Made by a program: the position numbers and the translations under genes | DNA from: Streptomycetaceae bacterium MP113-05 | GTDB lineage: Bacteria; Actinomycetota; Actinomycetes; Streptomycetales; Streptomycetaceae | Assembly: GCA_000497405.1 (NCBI GenBank) | Contig: KI547048.1 | Coordinates: 141,393 to 174,531 of the forward strand | Length of the DNA stretch: 33,139 nucleotides | Reading direction: 5' to 3' | The notes under the pieces: model-generated | The model's input: the letters and a program-made list of their open reading frames with translations, nothing else | Told to the model about the DNA's origin: nothing | Database searches by the model: none | Shown: one piece after another, positions 7,254 to 23,924 of the stretch | Position numbering within the stretch: the stretch's first letter is position 1 | Layout: every line of letters starts with the position of its first letter

Positions 7254-7326
7254 AGGGTCGTAGCTCAATTGGTAGAGCACTGGTCTCCAAAACCAGCGGT
7301 TGGGGGTTCAAGTCCCTCCGGCCCTG
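7254..7326 (+). tRNA. tRNA-Trp (anticodon CCA)
   Basis: This is a 73-base cloverleaf. Acceptor AGGGTCG (7254-7260) pairs with CGGCCCT (7319-7325), one T-G wobble, discriminator G as expected for tryptophan identity. The anticodon stem CTGGT/ACCAG encloses loop CTCCAAA, giving CCA. No 3' CCA is encoded. It lies just ahead of secE, the same order as in other actinobacteria, and may be co-transcribed with secE and nusG. Confidence 0.96.
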
Positions 7327-7438
7327 CTACACGCATCACCTCAGGGTGTGTGCGTGAGAAACATATGTCCAAAGCACCGCCGTGCGGCCAGGCCCCTGTG
7401 CCGCCGCAGGGACAACGATCCGGATCAAGGTGAGGATA

Positions 7439-7720
7439 GTGACGGAGATCACGGACACCACCGAGGTCCCCGAGCCCGGGCGGTCCTCGGACGACAAGAA
7501 GCCACGGCGCGGTGGCAAGCGGGGCAAGAAGGGTCCGCTTGCGCGTCTCGCGCTCTTCTACCGGCAGATCGTCGCGGAGCTGCGCAAGGTCGTCTGGCCC
7601 TCGCGGAAGCAGCTCTCCACGTATGCCACCGTGGTGATCGTCTTCGTGATCATCATGATCGGCCTGGTGACCGTGCTTGACTACGGGTTCACCGAAGGCG
7701 TCAAGTTCCTCCTCGGCTGA
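7439..7720 (+). CDS. secE: Preprotein translocase subunit SecE
   Basis: Start chosen at GTG 7439, which has GGTGAGG just upstream; this gives 93 residues. SecE clamps SecY in the SecYEG protein-conducting channel of the cytoplasmic membrane. The protein has a charged, Lys/Gly-rich N-terminal region, then the conserved amphipathic helix and hinge FYRQIVAELRKVVWPSRKQL, and one transmembrane helix (roughly residues 60-80, TVVIVFVIIMIGLVTVL) followed by a short tail. It therefore has the single-helix SecE form usual in Gram-positive bacteria. nusG follows after 138 bases and tRNA-Trp precedes. Confidence 0.97.
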   Translation: MTEITDTTEVPEPGRSSDDKKPRRGGKRGKKGPLARLALFYRQIVAELRKVVWPSRKQLSTYATVVIVFVIIMIGLVTVLDYGFTEGVKFLLG

Positions 7721-7858
7721 CCCTCGCGAAGGGCCGTCGAGAGCCCGTCGAGGGGTACGTTGACTCCACGAGGCGCGTATGCGCCGTGCCGTACTCCTCG
7801 GCCGCCGGAACGCGGCCACGCATGTTCGACCCCACGAAGCCAGGAAGAAGCAGCCACC

Positions 7859-8743
7859 GTGTCTGACCCGAACCTGAACGCCGTCGAGCCCTCCGAGGGC
7901 GACGACTCCGCGCGCGACCTCGTCGAGGCGACGACGGACGCCACGGCGGACGGCGTCGACCAGTCGGCGGTCGCAGACGCCGCCGAGGAAGCGCCTGAGG
8001 CGGCCGAGTCGGCCGCCGGGGACGCGGACGCGACGGAGTCCTCCGACGAGGTCTCCCAGGAGCAGGGCGAGGACGAACCGGCAGCCGAGGCCGCGGAGGA
8101 GAAGGAGGAGGAGCCGGTCGACCCGGTCGCCGCCCTCCGTGACGAGCTGCGTTTCCTGCCCGGCGAGTGGTACGTGATCCACACCTACGCGGGATACGAG
8201 AACCGCGTGAAGACCAACCTCGAGCAGCGCGCCGTCTCGCTCAACGTCGAGGACTTCATCTTCCAGGCCGAGGTGCCGCAGGAGGAGGTCGTCCAGATCA
8301 AGAACGGCGACCGCCGCACCGTGCGACAGAACAAGCTCCCCGGCTACGTGCTGGTCCGTATGGACCTGACCAACGAGTCGTGGGGCGTCGTCCGCAACAC
8401 CCCGGGCGTGACCGGCTTCGTGGGCAACGCCTACGACCCGTACCCGCTGACCCTGGACGAGATCGTGAAGATGCTCGCCCCGGAGGCGGAGGAGAGGGCG
8501 GCGAAGGCCGCCGCCACCGATGCTGAGGGCAAGCCGGTCGCCGGTGCGGGCCGTCGCGTCGAGGTCCAGGTGCTCGACTTCGAGGTGGGCGACTCGGTCA
8601 CCGTCACCGACGGTCCGTTCGCGACTCTGCAGGCGACGATCAACGAGATCAACGCCGACTCCAAGAAGGTCAAGGGCCTGGTGGAGATCTTCGGTCGGGA
8701 GACCCCGGTCGAGTTGAGCTTCGACCAGATCCAGAAGAACTAG
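7859..8743 (+). CDS. nusG: Transcription termination/antitermination factor NusG with acidic N-terminal extension
   Basis: Start chosen at GTG 7859 ([12 protein letters not shown]), with AGGAAGAAG upstream; 294 residues. NusG binds the clamp of elongating RNA polymerase and links it to Rho or the ribosome. The NGN domain begins at [19 protein letters not shown] (about residue 102) and includes [12 protein letters not shown] and [10 protein letters not shown]. The C-terminal KOW domain is [19 protein letters not shown], ending [11 protein letters not shown]. Before the NGN domain lie about 95 residues rich in Glu, Asp, Ala and Ser that look disordered. Such extensions are usual in actinobacteria, and E. 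coli NusG (about 181 residues) has none. A strong hairpin after the gene separates it from rplK. Confidence 0.97.
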   Translation: MSDPNLNAVEPSEGDDSARDLVEATTDATADGVDQSAVADAAEEAPEAAESAAGDADATESSDEVSQEQGEDEPAAEAAEEKEEEPVDPVAALRDELRFLPGEWYVIHTYAGYENRVKTNLEQRAVSLNVEDFIFQAEVPQEEVVQIKNGDRRTVRQNKLPGYVLVRMDLTNESWGVVRNTPGVTGFVGNAYDPYPLTLDEIVKMLAPEAEERAAKAAATDAEGKPVAGAGRRVEVQVLDFEVGDSVTVTDGPFATLQATINEINADSKKVKGLVEIFGRETPVELSFDQIQKN

Positions 8744-8782
8744 GACCTCGCAAGAACAGGTCTTCGCGGCACTGACGCTTCC

Positions 8783-8823
8783 GGCGGGGGCGGGCGGACT
8801 CCACAGGTCCGTCCGCCCCCGCC
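8783..8823 (+). terminator. Strong hairpin between nusG and rplK
   Basis: GGCGGGGGCGGGCGGAC (8783-8799) pairs with GTCCGTCCGCCCCCGCC (8807-8823) across a 7-base loop: 17 pairs with one G-T wobble, followed by ATTTC. It should end the secE-nusG transcript. Confidence 0.88.
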
Positions 8824-8826
8824 GAT

Positions 8827-8856
8827 TTCAGAGCTGGCCACGGTAGGCGCTATCGT
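8827..8856 (+). promoter_or_regulatory. Candidate promoter for rplK-rplA
   Basis: TTCAGA (8827-8832) and TATCGT (8851-8856) are 18 bases apart, directly after the nusG terminator and 93 bases before the rplK start. The match to the vegetative consensus is moderate. Confidence 0.4.
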
Positions 8857-8948
8857 GGTGCGGTATGCCTCCATCCGGCTGACGGATCCGAGCGGGTCCG
8901 GCTGCGGGCGGAGGCGCGAATCACTTCTCACCAGGACCCGGAGAGAAC

Positions 8949-9386
8949 ATGCCTCCCAAGAAGAAGAAGAAGGTCTCGGGGCTGATCAAGCTCCAGATCC
9001 AGGCCGGTGCCGCCAACCCGGCTCCGCCGGTCGGCCCGGCGCTGGGTCAGCACGGCGTCAACATCATGGAGTTCTGCAAGGCCTACAACGCCGCGACCGA
9101 GTCGCAGCGCGGCTGGGTGATCCCGGTGGAGATCACGGTCTACGAAGACCGCTCCTTCACCTTCATCACCAAGACCCCGCCGGCCGCGAAGATGATCCTC
9201 AAGGCCGCCGGTATCGAGAAGGGCTCCGGCGAGCCGCACGTCACCAAGGTCGGCAAGGTCACCCGTGACCAGGTGCGCGAGATCGCCACGACCAAGATGC
9301 CCGACCTGAACGCGAACGACCTGGACCAGGCGGAGAAGATCATCGCCGGTACCGCTCGTTCGATGGGCGTCACCGTCGAGAGCTGA
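8949..9386 (+). CDS. rplK: 50S ribosomal protein L11
   Basis: 145 residues from ATG 8949, with GGAGAG upstream. L11 binds 23S rRNA at the GTPase-associated centre, where thiopeptides such as thiostrepton act, and is needed for RelA-dependent ppGpp synthesis (relC mutants map here). The N-terminal domain has a Lys-rich start (MPPKKKKK), then [20 protein letters not shown] with the conserved prolines, and [16 protein letters not shown]. The C-terminal RNA-binding domain has [20 protein letters not shown] and GTARSMGV. It is 75 bases ahead of rplA and likely co-transcribed. Confidence 0.98.
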   Translation: MPPKKKKKVSGLIKLQIQAGAANPAPPVGPALGQHGVNIMEFCKAYNAATESQRGWVIPVEITVYEDRSFTFITKTPPAAKMILKAAGIEKGSGEPHVTKVGKVTRDQVREIATTKMPDLNANDLDQAEKIIAGTARSMGVTVES

Positions 9387-9461
9387 TCCTCCAGCCGAAA
9401 CACCCGTGGAAGGGCCGGCGCGGCCCGCACCACGACTCCGACACGAAATGCAGGAGCAGCA

Positions 9462-10184
9462 GTGAAGCGCAGCAAGACTCTCCGCAGTGCGGACGCCAAG
9501 GTCGACCAGGCGAAGTCCTACGCCCCGCTCGAGGCCGTCCGGCTCGCCCAGGAGACCTCGAGCGTGAAGTTCGATGCGACCGTCGAGGTCGCCATGCGTC
9601 TGGGCGTCGACCCGCGCAAGGCCGACCAGATGGTCCGCGGCACCGTGAACCTTCCGCACGGCACCGGTAAGACCGCCCGGGTCCTGGTCTTCGCGACCGG
9701 TGACCGTGCAGCGGCAGCGGAAGCCGCCGGCGCCGACATCGTCGGTTCCGACGAGCTGATCGACGAGGTCTCCAAGGGCCGTCTGGACTTCGACGCCGTC
9801 GTGGCGACGCCGGACCTGATGGGCAAGGTCGGCCGCCTCGGCCGGGTGCTCGGTCCGCGTGGCCTGATGCCGAACCCGAAGACCGGCACCGTCACCCCGG
9901 ACGTCACCAAGGCCGTCACCGACATCAAGGGCGGCAAGATCGAGTTCCGGGTGGACAAGCACTCCAACCTTCACTTCATCATCGGCAAGACGTCGTTCGA
10001 CGAGGCCAAGCTGGTCGAGAACTACGCCGCGGCGCTGGACGAGATCCACCGTCTGAAGCCGTCGGCCGCCAAGGGCCGGTACGTGAAGAAGACCACCTTC
10101 AGCACCACGATGGGCCCCGGTGTCCCGGTGGACTCCAACCGCACCAAGAACCTCCTCGTCGAGGAGGACCCGGCGGCCGTCTGA
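9462..10184 (+). CDS. rplA: 50S ribosomal protein L1
   Basis: 240 residues from GTG 9462, with CAGGAGCAGC upstream. L1 forms the mobile stalk at the E site and in many bacteria represses translation of its own rplK-rplA mRNA. Family motifs are visible: [66 protein letters not shown] and [17 protein letters not shown]. The C-terminus has [14 protein letters not shown]. Distance to rplJ is 447 bases and contains a promoter and leader RNA. Confidence 0.98.
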   Translation: MKRSKTLRSADAKVDQAKSYAPLEAVRLAQETSSVKFDATVEVAMRLGVDPRKADQMVRGTVNLPHGTGKTARVLVFATGDRAAAAEAAGADIVGSDELIDEVSKGRLDFDAVVATPDLMGKVGRLGRVLGPRGLMPNPKTGTVTPDVTKAVTDIKGGKIEFRVDKHSNLHFIIGKTSFDEAKLVENYAAALDEIHRLKPSAAKGRYVKKTTFSTTMGPGVPVDSNRTKNLLVEEDPAAV

Positions 10185-10321
10185 GCCGCCCGGCAACGCG
10201 GACGCAGCCCGGCGCCGTGGTATCCGTCCGTCCAGCGAGGGAGACCTCTCGAGGGCGGCCTGTCGAGATGCCGCAGCGGATGAGCGGTTCCAGGACGACC
10301 GAGGGCAGCTCCGCGGGAGGC

Positions 10322-10353
10322 GGCTGGGGCGCATGACGCCTCTGGCCCCGGCT
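10322..10353 (+). terminator. Possible hairpin terminator after rplA
   Basis: GGCTGGGGC (10322-10330) can pair with GCCCCGGCT (10345-10353) with two G-T wobbles and a 14-base loop. An alternative small stem lies within it. It is 138 bases after rplA and just before the rplJ promoter, so termination of the rplKA transcript is plausible but not firm. Confidence 0.4.
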
Positions 10354-10368
10354 CCGCACCGAGTCGAT

Positions 10369-10398
10369 TTGCCTACGTCAGGGTCGCCCGCGTAATCT
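10369..10398 (+). promoter_or_regulatory. Candidate vegetative promoter of rplJ-rplL
   Basis: TTGCCT (10369-10374) and TAATCT (10393-10398) are 18 bases apart, a good HrdB-type match. Predicted transcription starts near 10405, directly at the 5' edge of the structured L10 leader. Confidence 0.7.
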
Positions 10399-10403
10399 GA
10401 CGC

Positions 10404-10600
10404 GGAAGCCAAAGACCGCTGGTTTGCCGGGTGTCCATTACACGGACACACGGTCGAAGGATCCGCTAGCTGCGGGCGGCCCGCGTAGGTGAACTGGAAG
10501 AGCTCCCGACTGACGTGTGCGCAATGCACATGCCACTCGGTCGATTCTCGCCCCGTGCGCCTGCGCCGGGGCGTCTCGTATTTCCAGCCCCTTCCGAGCG
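10404..10600 (+). ncRNA. L10 leader: autoregulatory 5' leader of rplJ-rplL mRNA
   Basis: This non-coding stretch precedes rplJ and folds into stems: GACCG (10414-10418) with CGGTC (10451-10455) enclosing GTGTCC/GGACAC (10431-10436/10444-10449), then GCGGG/CCCGC (10472-10476/10480-10484), and TGTGC/GCACA (10516-10520/10526-10530). A GC-rich hairpin CGCCCCG/CGGGGCG lies at 10549-10573. In many bacteria the L10-(L7/L12)4 complex binds a kink-turn in such a leader and represses rplJL. The stems are seen; the family assignment rests on position and general architecture. Exact ends are approximate. Confidence 0.75.
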
Positions 10601-10631
10601 GTCCTCATCACCCGGAAGGAGGCCGAGGCTC

Positions 10632-11201
10632 ATGGCGAAGGACCAGGTCGCACCCGACAAGGTCGCAGCCGTCGAGGAGATCACGAACCGGTTTCGCGAC
10701 TCCAACGCGGCGGTCGTGACCGCGTACACCGGTCTCACCGTGGCGCAGCTCAAGGACTTGCGCCGTTCTCTCGGTGAGAACGCCCAGTACCGTGTGGTGA
10801 AGAACACGCTGACCAAGATCGCGGCCAAGGAGGCCGGGTTCAACGAGCTCGACGAGTACTTCACGGGCTCGTCGGCCGTCGCCTTCGTGACCGGTGACCC
10901 GGTCGAGGCGGCGAAGGGTCTGCGTGACTTCGCCAAGGACCACCCCGCTCTTGTGATCAAGGGCGGCATCGTCGACGGCGGTGCCATGAGCGCCGCCGAG
11001 CTGAACAAGCTCGCGGACGTCGAACCCCGCGAGGTGCTGCTCGCCAAGCTGGCCGGTGGCATGAAGGCGTCCATGGTCAAGGCCGCGGCGACCTTCCAGG
11101 CCCCGCTCACGAAGATGGTCCGCACTGCGGACGCTCTGCGCGACAAGGCCGAGCAGGGCGGTGCCGGTACGCCGGCTCCCGCCGAGGCCGACGCGGAGTA
11201 A
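10632..11201 (+). CDS. rplJ: 50S ribosomal protein L10
   Basis: Start chosen at ATG 10632 ([10 protein letters not shown]), preceded by GGAGGCCGAGG; 189 residues. The longer frame upstream runs through the leader RNA. L10 forms the base of the ribosomal stalk, anchoring L7/L12 dimers to 23S rRNA. The N-terminal rRNA-binding domain shows [23 protein letters not shown] and [17 protein letters not shown]; the middle has [18 protein letters not shown] and [14 protein letters not shown]. The C-terminal helix binds L7/L12 ([15 protein letters not shown]) and is followed by an Ala/Glu-rich tail. rplL follows after 90 bases. Confidence 0.98.
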   Translation: MAKDQVAPDKVAAVEEITNRFRDSNAAVVTAYTGLTVAQLKDLRRSLGENAQYRVVKNTLTKIAAKEAGFNELDEYFTGSSAVAFVTGDPVEAAKGLRDFAKDHPALVIKGGIVDGGAMSAAELNKLADVEPREVLLAKLAGGMKASMVKAAATFQAPLTKMVRTADALRDKAEQGGAGTPAPAEADAE

Positions 11202-11291
11202 CACACCCCGCCCGGTCGCAGCGGGCCGGAGCACGCCCGCCGACAACGCAAGACATCCGGCACCAGCCGACTTAGTGGAAGGACCGCCACC

Positions 11292-11675
11292 ATGGCGAAG
11301 CTCAGCCAGGAAGACCTGCTCGCGCAGTTCGAGGAGATGACCCTCATCGAGCTCTCCGACTTCGTGAAGAAGTTCGAGGAGAAGTTCGACGTCGAGGCTG
11401 CCGCCCCGGCCGCCCAGATCATCCAGGGTGGCGGCGGCGCCGCCGCCGAGGAAGTCGAGGAGCAGGACGAGTTCGACGTCGTCCTCACCGGCGCCGGCGA
11501 CAAGAAGATCCAGGTCATCAAGGTCGTGCGCGAGCTCACCTCGCTCGGCCTGAAGGAGGCCAAGGAGCTCGTGGACGGCGCGCCGAAGCCGGTCCTCGAG
11601 AAGGTCGCCAAGGACGCTGCGGAGAAGGCCAAGGAGTCGCTCGAGGGCGCCGGCGCCTCCGTCGAGGTCAAGTGA
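11292..11675 (+). CDS. rplL: 50S ribosomal protein L7/L12
   Basis: 127 residues from ATG 11292, with TGGAAGGACC upstream. L7/L12 dimers form the flexible ribosomal stalk that recruits EF-Tu, EF-G and other translational GTPases. The N-terminal dimerisation helices ([31 protein letters not shown]) lead into an Ala/Gly hinge around residue 50. The C-terminal factor-binding domain has [37 protein letters not shown] and a terminal ASVEVK. A strong hairpin terminator lies 48 bases after the stop. Confidence 0.98.
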   Translation: MAKLSQEDLLAQFEEMTLIELSDFVKKFEEKFDVEAAAPAAQIIQGGGGAAAEEVEEQDEFDVVLTGAGDKKIQVIKVVRELTSLGLKEAKELVDGAPKPVLEKVAKDAAEKAKESLEGAGASVEVK

Positions 11676-11723
11676 CCTCAGGAGTCTGCTGACTCTTTCG
11701 TGGTACGGCCTCGTCGTGCCGCA

Positions 11724-11761
11724 CCGAAGGGCGATCACCCGGACGGGTGGTCGCCCTTCGG
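11724..11761 (+). terminator. Strong hairpin terminator after rplL
   Basis: CCGAAGGGCGATCACCC (11724-11740) pairs with GGGTGGTCGCCCTTCGG (11745-11761) around a 4-base loop: 17 pairs with one T-G wobble. It closely resembles the terminator after rpoC at 19655-19692. Confidence 0.92.
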
Positions 11762-12159
11762 CCGTGCCGGGAGGGGTTCCTTGCCCTCCCGATACGGGCG
11801 GGTATGGTGATCACCGCCGAAGAGGGGGCCTTGACGAATGGCACGCAGCGCGTAATTCTCGGGACGCGTCGTCACACCGATCCTGGATCCGAGGCATGGA
11901 TCGGAGGCGAAGCGGGAAGCATGGTGATGCGCCGAGAGCACCCGACGCCTCCGAGGGCCGGAGGGTGTGCGAAAGCGCAACGACAGCACCACAAGAGAGG
12001 GGGAGAGTGGCACTGCGCCGTTCTCCGGAGAACTGCTCTGGACATCAGTGGGCCGTTTGGCTACACTGACCCTTTGCGCTGCCTGTTAGATGCTCCCTGC
12101 CCGTCACCAGGGGCACCGGTATGCGCGTAGTGAGTCCGAGCCCTCGGAAGGACCCCCTC
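11762..12159 (+). other. Intergenic region between the rplL terminator and rpoB
   Basis: No convincing gene is seen here; the open frames lack codon bias and a ribosome binding site. Besides the promoter at 12039-12067 it holds two weaker promoter-like pairs: TTGCCC (11781-11786) with TATGGT (11803-11808), and TTGACG (11831-11836) with TAATTC (11853-11858), each with 16-base spacing. It also holds a dyad CCGATCC (11877-11883)/GGATCGG (11898-11904). rpoBC may thus be transcribed from more than one start. Confidence 0.55.
12039..12067 (+). promoter_or_regulatory. rpoBp: Probable vegetative promoter of rpoB-rpoC
   Basis: TGGACA (12039-12044) and TACACT (12062-12067) are separated by exactly 17 bases and match 5/6 and 4/6 of the TTGACA/TATAAT consensus. 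The predicted start near 12074 leaves an 86-base leader before the rpoB start codon. Confidence 0.72.
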
Positions 12160-15642
<3,483 letters not shown>

Positions 15643-15739
15643 CGGGGGCGGTGGGCCCGCTCCGGCGAGCCCACCGCACCCACCCCGGACCCCGTTCAGA
15701 CCATTGATCTAGAGACGACCCTGAGAGGGATTGACGAGA

Positions 15740-19639
<3,900 letters not shown>

Positions 19640-19654
19640 CGGCGCGGTACGTCA

Positions 19655-19692
19655 CGAAGGGCGGTCACCCCGGTCGGGGTGACCGCCCTTCG
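19655..19692 (+). terminator. Strong hairpin terminator after rpoC
   Basis: CGAAGGGCGGTCACCCC (19655-19671) and GGGGTGACCGCCCTTCG (19676-19692) form a perfect 17-bp stem with loop GGTC, 15 bases after the rpoC stop. It ends the rpoBC transcript. Confidence 0.93.
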
Positions 19693-19894
19693 GCGCGTCC
19701 GGGTGCCCGGTGTGCCACCGGGCCGCCCTGCGGGCGCGTGTGCGACCCTGTGGCCGACGGGGCGGGGCGGGTACGTGGGGCACACTCCGTCGGTCCTCGC
19801 ACTCGCGTCGGCCGGGGGAACTGTACGTGCGGTGCCGGCGTCCTGGATGATGGGTCGTCCACTCCTTCGGAGAGGGCCACGGGGAGGTCGCATC

Positions 19895-20398
19895 ATGCTC
19901 GCTGGGAACGCCGACCGAGAGCGCACGGTCGACGTGCTGCGCGCCGCCTACGCCGAGGGCCGGCTGACGATGGAGGAGTACGAGCAGCGGGTGGGCCGTG
20001 CGCTCGCCTCCCGGACCATCGAGGAGCTCCAGCACCTCGCCGCCGACGTGCCGCAGGGGCCGGGCACCGCGCCGGCGGTGCGGCAGCACCCGGTCTATCC
20101 GGCTCCCCACCAGGGCTACCCGGTGCACCGGGGGTACGGGGCTCCGTATCCGCCGCCGATGCCCTACGCGCCGAGGCCGTCGAACGGGGCGGCCATCGGT
20201 TCGCTGGTGTGCGGGCTGCTCGCGCCCTTCACCATGGGTGTCACCGGTGTCCCCGCGGTCATCCTGGGGCACAAGGCCCGGGCGGAGATCCGCCGGACCG
20301 GTGAGCGCGGCGACGGGTGGGCGGTCGCCGGGCTGGCGCTGGGCTGGATCGGAGTCTGCTTCGTGCTGATGATCTTCCTGGCGATCGCAGTCGACTGA
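19895..20398 (+). CDS. DUF1707 plus DUF4190 membrane protein
   Basis: Start chosen at ATG 19895 (MLAGNADRERT), with GGGGAGG seven bases upstream; 167 residues. Residues 1-50 are a DUF1707/SHOCT-like segment (NADRERTVDVLRAAYAEGRL, MEEYEQRVGRALASRT), common at the N-terminus of actinobacterial membrane proteins and proposed to mediate interactions. A Pro/Tyr/Gly-rich linker follows (about 55-95). Then come two hydrophobic helices, AAIGSLVCGLLAPFTMGVTG and AGLALGWIGVCFVLMIFLAI, with the short basic loop GHKARAEIRRTGE between them, the DUF4190 layout. No signal peptide or enzyme motif is seen; the role is unknown. It sits between the rpoC terminator and the rpsL promoter, so it is probably a separate unit. 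Confidence 0.88.
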   Translation: MLAGNADRERTVDVLRAAYAEGRLTMEEYEQRVGRALASRTIEELQHLAADVPQGPGTAPAVRQHPVYPAPHQGYPVHRGYGAPYPPPMPYAPRPSNGAAIGSLVCGLLAPFTMGVTGVPAVILGHKARAEIRRTGERGDGWAVAGLALGWIGVCFVLMIFLAIAVD

Positions 20399-20440
20399 CC
20401 TGCGGAGGAAGCGCGGGATCGGATCGCCGGGGGACTTGTT

Positions 20441-20469
20441 TTGACCGGTGCGTACGCGGTAGGTAGGCT
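20441..20469 (+). promoter_or_regulatory. rpsLp: Probable vegetative promoter of the str operon (rpsL-rpsG-fusA)
   Basis: TTGACC (20441-20446) and TAGGCT (20464-20469) with a 17-base spacer form one of the best HrdB-type matches in the window. The predicted start near 20476 leaves a leader of about 220 bases before rpsL. Confidence 0.78.
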
Positions 20470-20475
20470 CTGTCC

Positions 20476-20694
20476 TTGTGCCTGGGGTATCCCCTGCCCT
20501 TCCTGCGTGCTCAGACATCGGGAGGCGGCTGACGGGGATGCCGATGTCTGCACGTCTGTCCCGCCAGGGAAGTCCCGTTCGCGGCACGTCACCGGCGGCA
20601 GAACCGTGCAGGCCTCGACACACCCGACCGCGTGGGTCGGCGAAAGTGTTCCAGGTTAGCTTTACCGAGACGGCACACAGAAAACGGAGAGTCT
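20476..20694 (+). other. Long structured 5' leader of rpsL
   Basis: About 219 bases lie between the predicted start and the GTG of rpsL, with no credible gene. Dyads seen are GGGG-TAT-CCCC near 20485; a perfect CAGACATCGG (20512-20521)/CCGATGTCTG (20541-20550) with a 19-base loop; and CCGACC (20624-20629)/GGTCGG (20635-20640) with a 5-base loop. The leader could carry ribosomal-protein feedback or stability elements; that is inference. Confidence 0.55.
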
Positions 20695-21066
20695 GTGCCT
20701 ACGATCCAGCAGCTGGTCCGCAAGGGCCGGCAGGACAAGGTCGAGAAGAACAAGACGCCCGCGCTCGAGGGGTCCCCCCAGCGCCGCGGCGTCTGCACGC
20801 GTGTCTTCACCACCACCCCGAAGAAGCCGAACTCGGCCCTGCGTAAGGTCGCTCGTGTGCGACTGACCAGCGGGATCGAGGTCACGGCCTACATTCCGGG
20901 CGAGGGCCACAACCTGCAGGAGCACTCGATCGTGCTCGTGCGCGGCGGCCGTGTGAAGGACCTGCCGGGTGTTCGCTACAAGATCATCCGCGGCTCCCTC
21001 GACACGCAGGGCGTCAAGAACCGCAAGCAGGCTCGCAGCCGCTACGGCGCCAAGAAGGAGAAGTAA
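20695..21066 (+). CDS. rpsL: 30S ribosomal protein S12
   Basis: 123 residues from GTG 20695, with GGAGAG upstream. S12 lies at the decoding centre and controls proofreading and streptomycin response. Conserved segments are [33 protein letters not shown] and [13 protein letters not shown]. The classic streptomycin-resistance positions are wild type: Lys43 and Lys44 in TPKKP, Lys88 and Pro91 in VKDLPG. rpsG begins two bases after the stop, so the two are coupled in translation; the str operon continues with fusA. Confidence 0.99.
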   Translation: MPTIQQLVRKGRQDKVEKNKTPALEGSPQRRGVCTRVFTTTPKKPNSALRKVARVRLTSGIEVTAYIPGEGHNLQEHSIVLVRGGRVKDLPGVRYKIIRGSLDTQGVKNRKQARSRYGAKKEK

Positions 21067-21068
21067 GA

Positions 21069-21539
21069 ATGCCTCGTAAGGGCCCCGCCCCGAAGCGCCC
21101 GGTCATCATCGACCCGGTCTACGGTTCTCCTCTGGTGACCTCCCTCATCAACAAGGTGCTGCTGAACGGCAAGCGCTCCACCGCCGAGCGCATCGTCTAC
21201 GGCGCCATGGAGGGCCTGCGCGAGAAGTCCGGCAACGACCCGGTCATCACGCTCAAGCGCGCGCTCGAGAACGTGAAGCCGACCCTCGAGGTGCGTTCCC
21301 GCCGTGTCGGTGGTGCCACCTACCAGGTTCCCATCGAGGTCCGCCCCGGCCGTTCCTCCACCCTCGCGCTGCGCTGGCTCGTGGGCTATTCCCGCGCCCG
21401 CCGCGAGAAGACCATGACCGAGCGTCTGATGAACGAGCTGCTCGACGCCTCCAACGGGCTCGGCGCCGCCGTGAAGAAGCGCGAGGACACCCACAAGATG
21501 GCCGAGTCCAACAAGGCCTTCGCGCACTACCGCTGGTAG
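21069..21539 (+). CDS. rpsG: 30S ribosomal protein S7
   Basis: 156 residues from ATG 21069, the usual length. S7 nucleates assembly of the 30S head and contacts the E-site tRNA; in E. coli it also represses translation of the str operon. Conserved elements are [65 protein letters not shown] and the C-terminal [20 protein letters not shown]. Its ribosome binding site lies within the 3' end of rpsL (AAGGAGAAG). fusA starts 39 bases later. Confidence 0.99.
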   Translation: MPRKGPAPKRPVIIDPVYGSPLVTSLINKVLLNGKRSTAERIVYGAMEGLREKSGNDPVITLKRALENVKPTLEVRSRRVGGATYQVPIEVRPGRSSTLALRWLVGYSRARREKTMTERLMNELLDASNGLGAAVKKREDTHKMAESNKAFAHYRW

Positions 21540-21578
21540 TCGCAGACCCCATCGAGACCGAGAGAAGACCGAAGCCTT

Positions 21579-23702
<2,124 letters not shown>

Positions 23703-23760
23703 GGCCGGTTCGCCGGCGCCATTCACCCATTAGGCTGGAGCAAAAGGCATTCGGGGTATT

Positions 23761-23791
23761 CCGTCCCAGATTCGACACGGATCTGGGACGG
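23761..23791 (+). terminator. Hairpin between fusA and tuf
   Basis: CCGTCCCAGAT (23761-23771) and ATCTGGGACGG (23781-23791) form a perfect 11-bp stem with a 9-base loop, 58 bases after fusA. It may end or attenuate the str transcript, or cap a processed tuf mRNA. The remaining 130 bases to tuf hold a second weak dyad (CCCACC/GGTGGG near 23875-23895) and no clear -10/-35 pair. Confidence 0.7.
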
Positions 23792-23924
23792 GCCCCGGGA
23801 GCCCCGCCCAGAAGACGAAACGGTCAAGGGCGTCCCCTCGGGGTCCTGACCGGTTCGGTACGACCACCTGAACCCCACCGCACAACGTGGTGGGCGTACA
23901 GCACCAGTCCACAGGAGGACCCCA

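Noticed and set aside
4800..7433. Open frame of 877 codons on the plus strand across add and the aminotransferase gene
   Set aside because: It is the antisense shadow of two clear minus-strand genes and runs through tRNA-Trp.
11747..12130. Open frame of 127 codons between rplL and rpoB
   Set aside because: Composition is unlike the neighbouring genes, there is no ribosome binding site, and it runs over the rplL terminator and rpoB promoter.
20441..20659. Open frame of 72 codons in the rpsL leader
   Set aside because: Its start coincides with the rpsL -35 box, so most of it is promoter and leader; no ribosome binding site.
20652..20665. Partial match to an iron-regulator (DmdR/IdeR) box, AGGTTAGCTTTACC
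   Set aside because: Only one half resembles the consensus, the second half of the palindrome is missing, and iron control of rpsL has no support from context.
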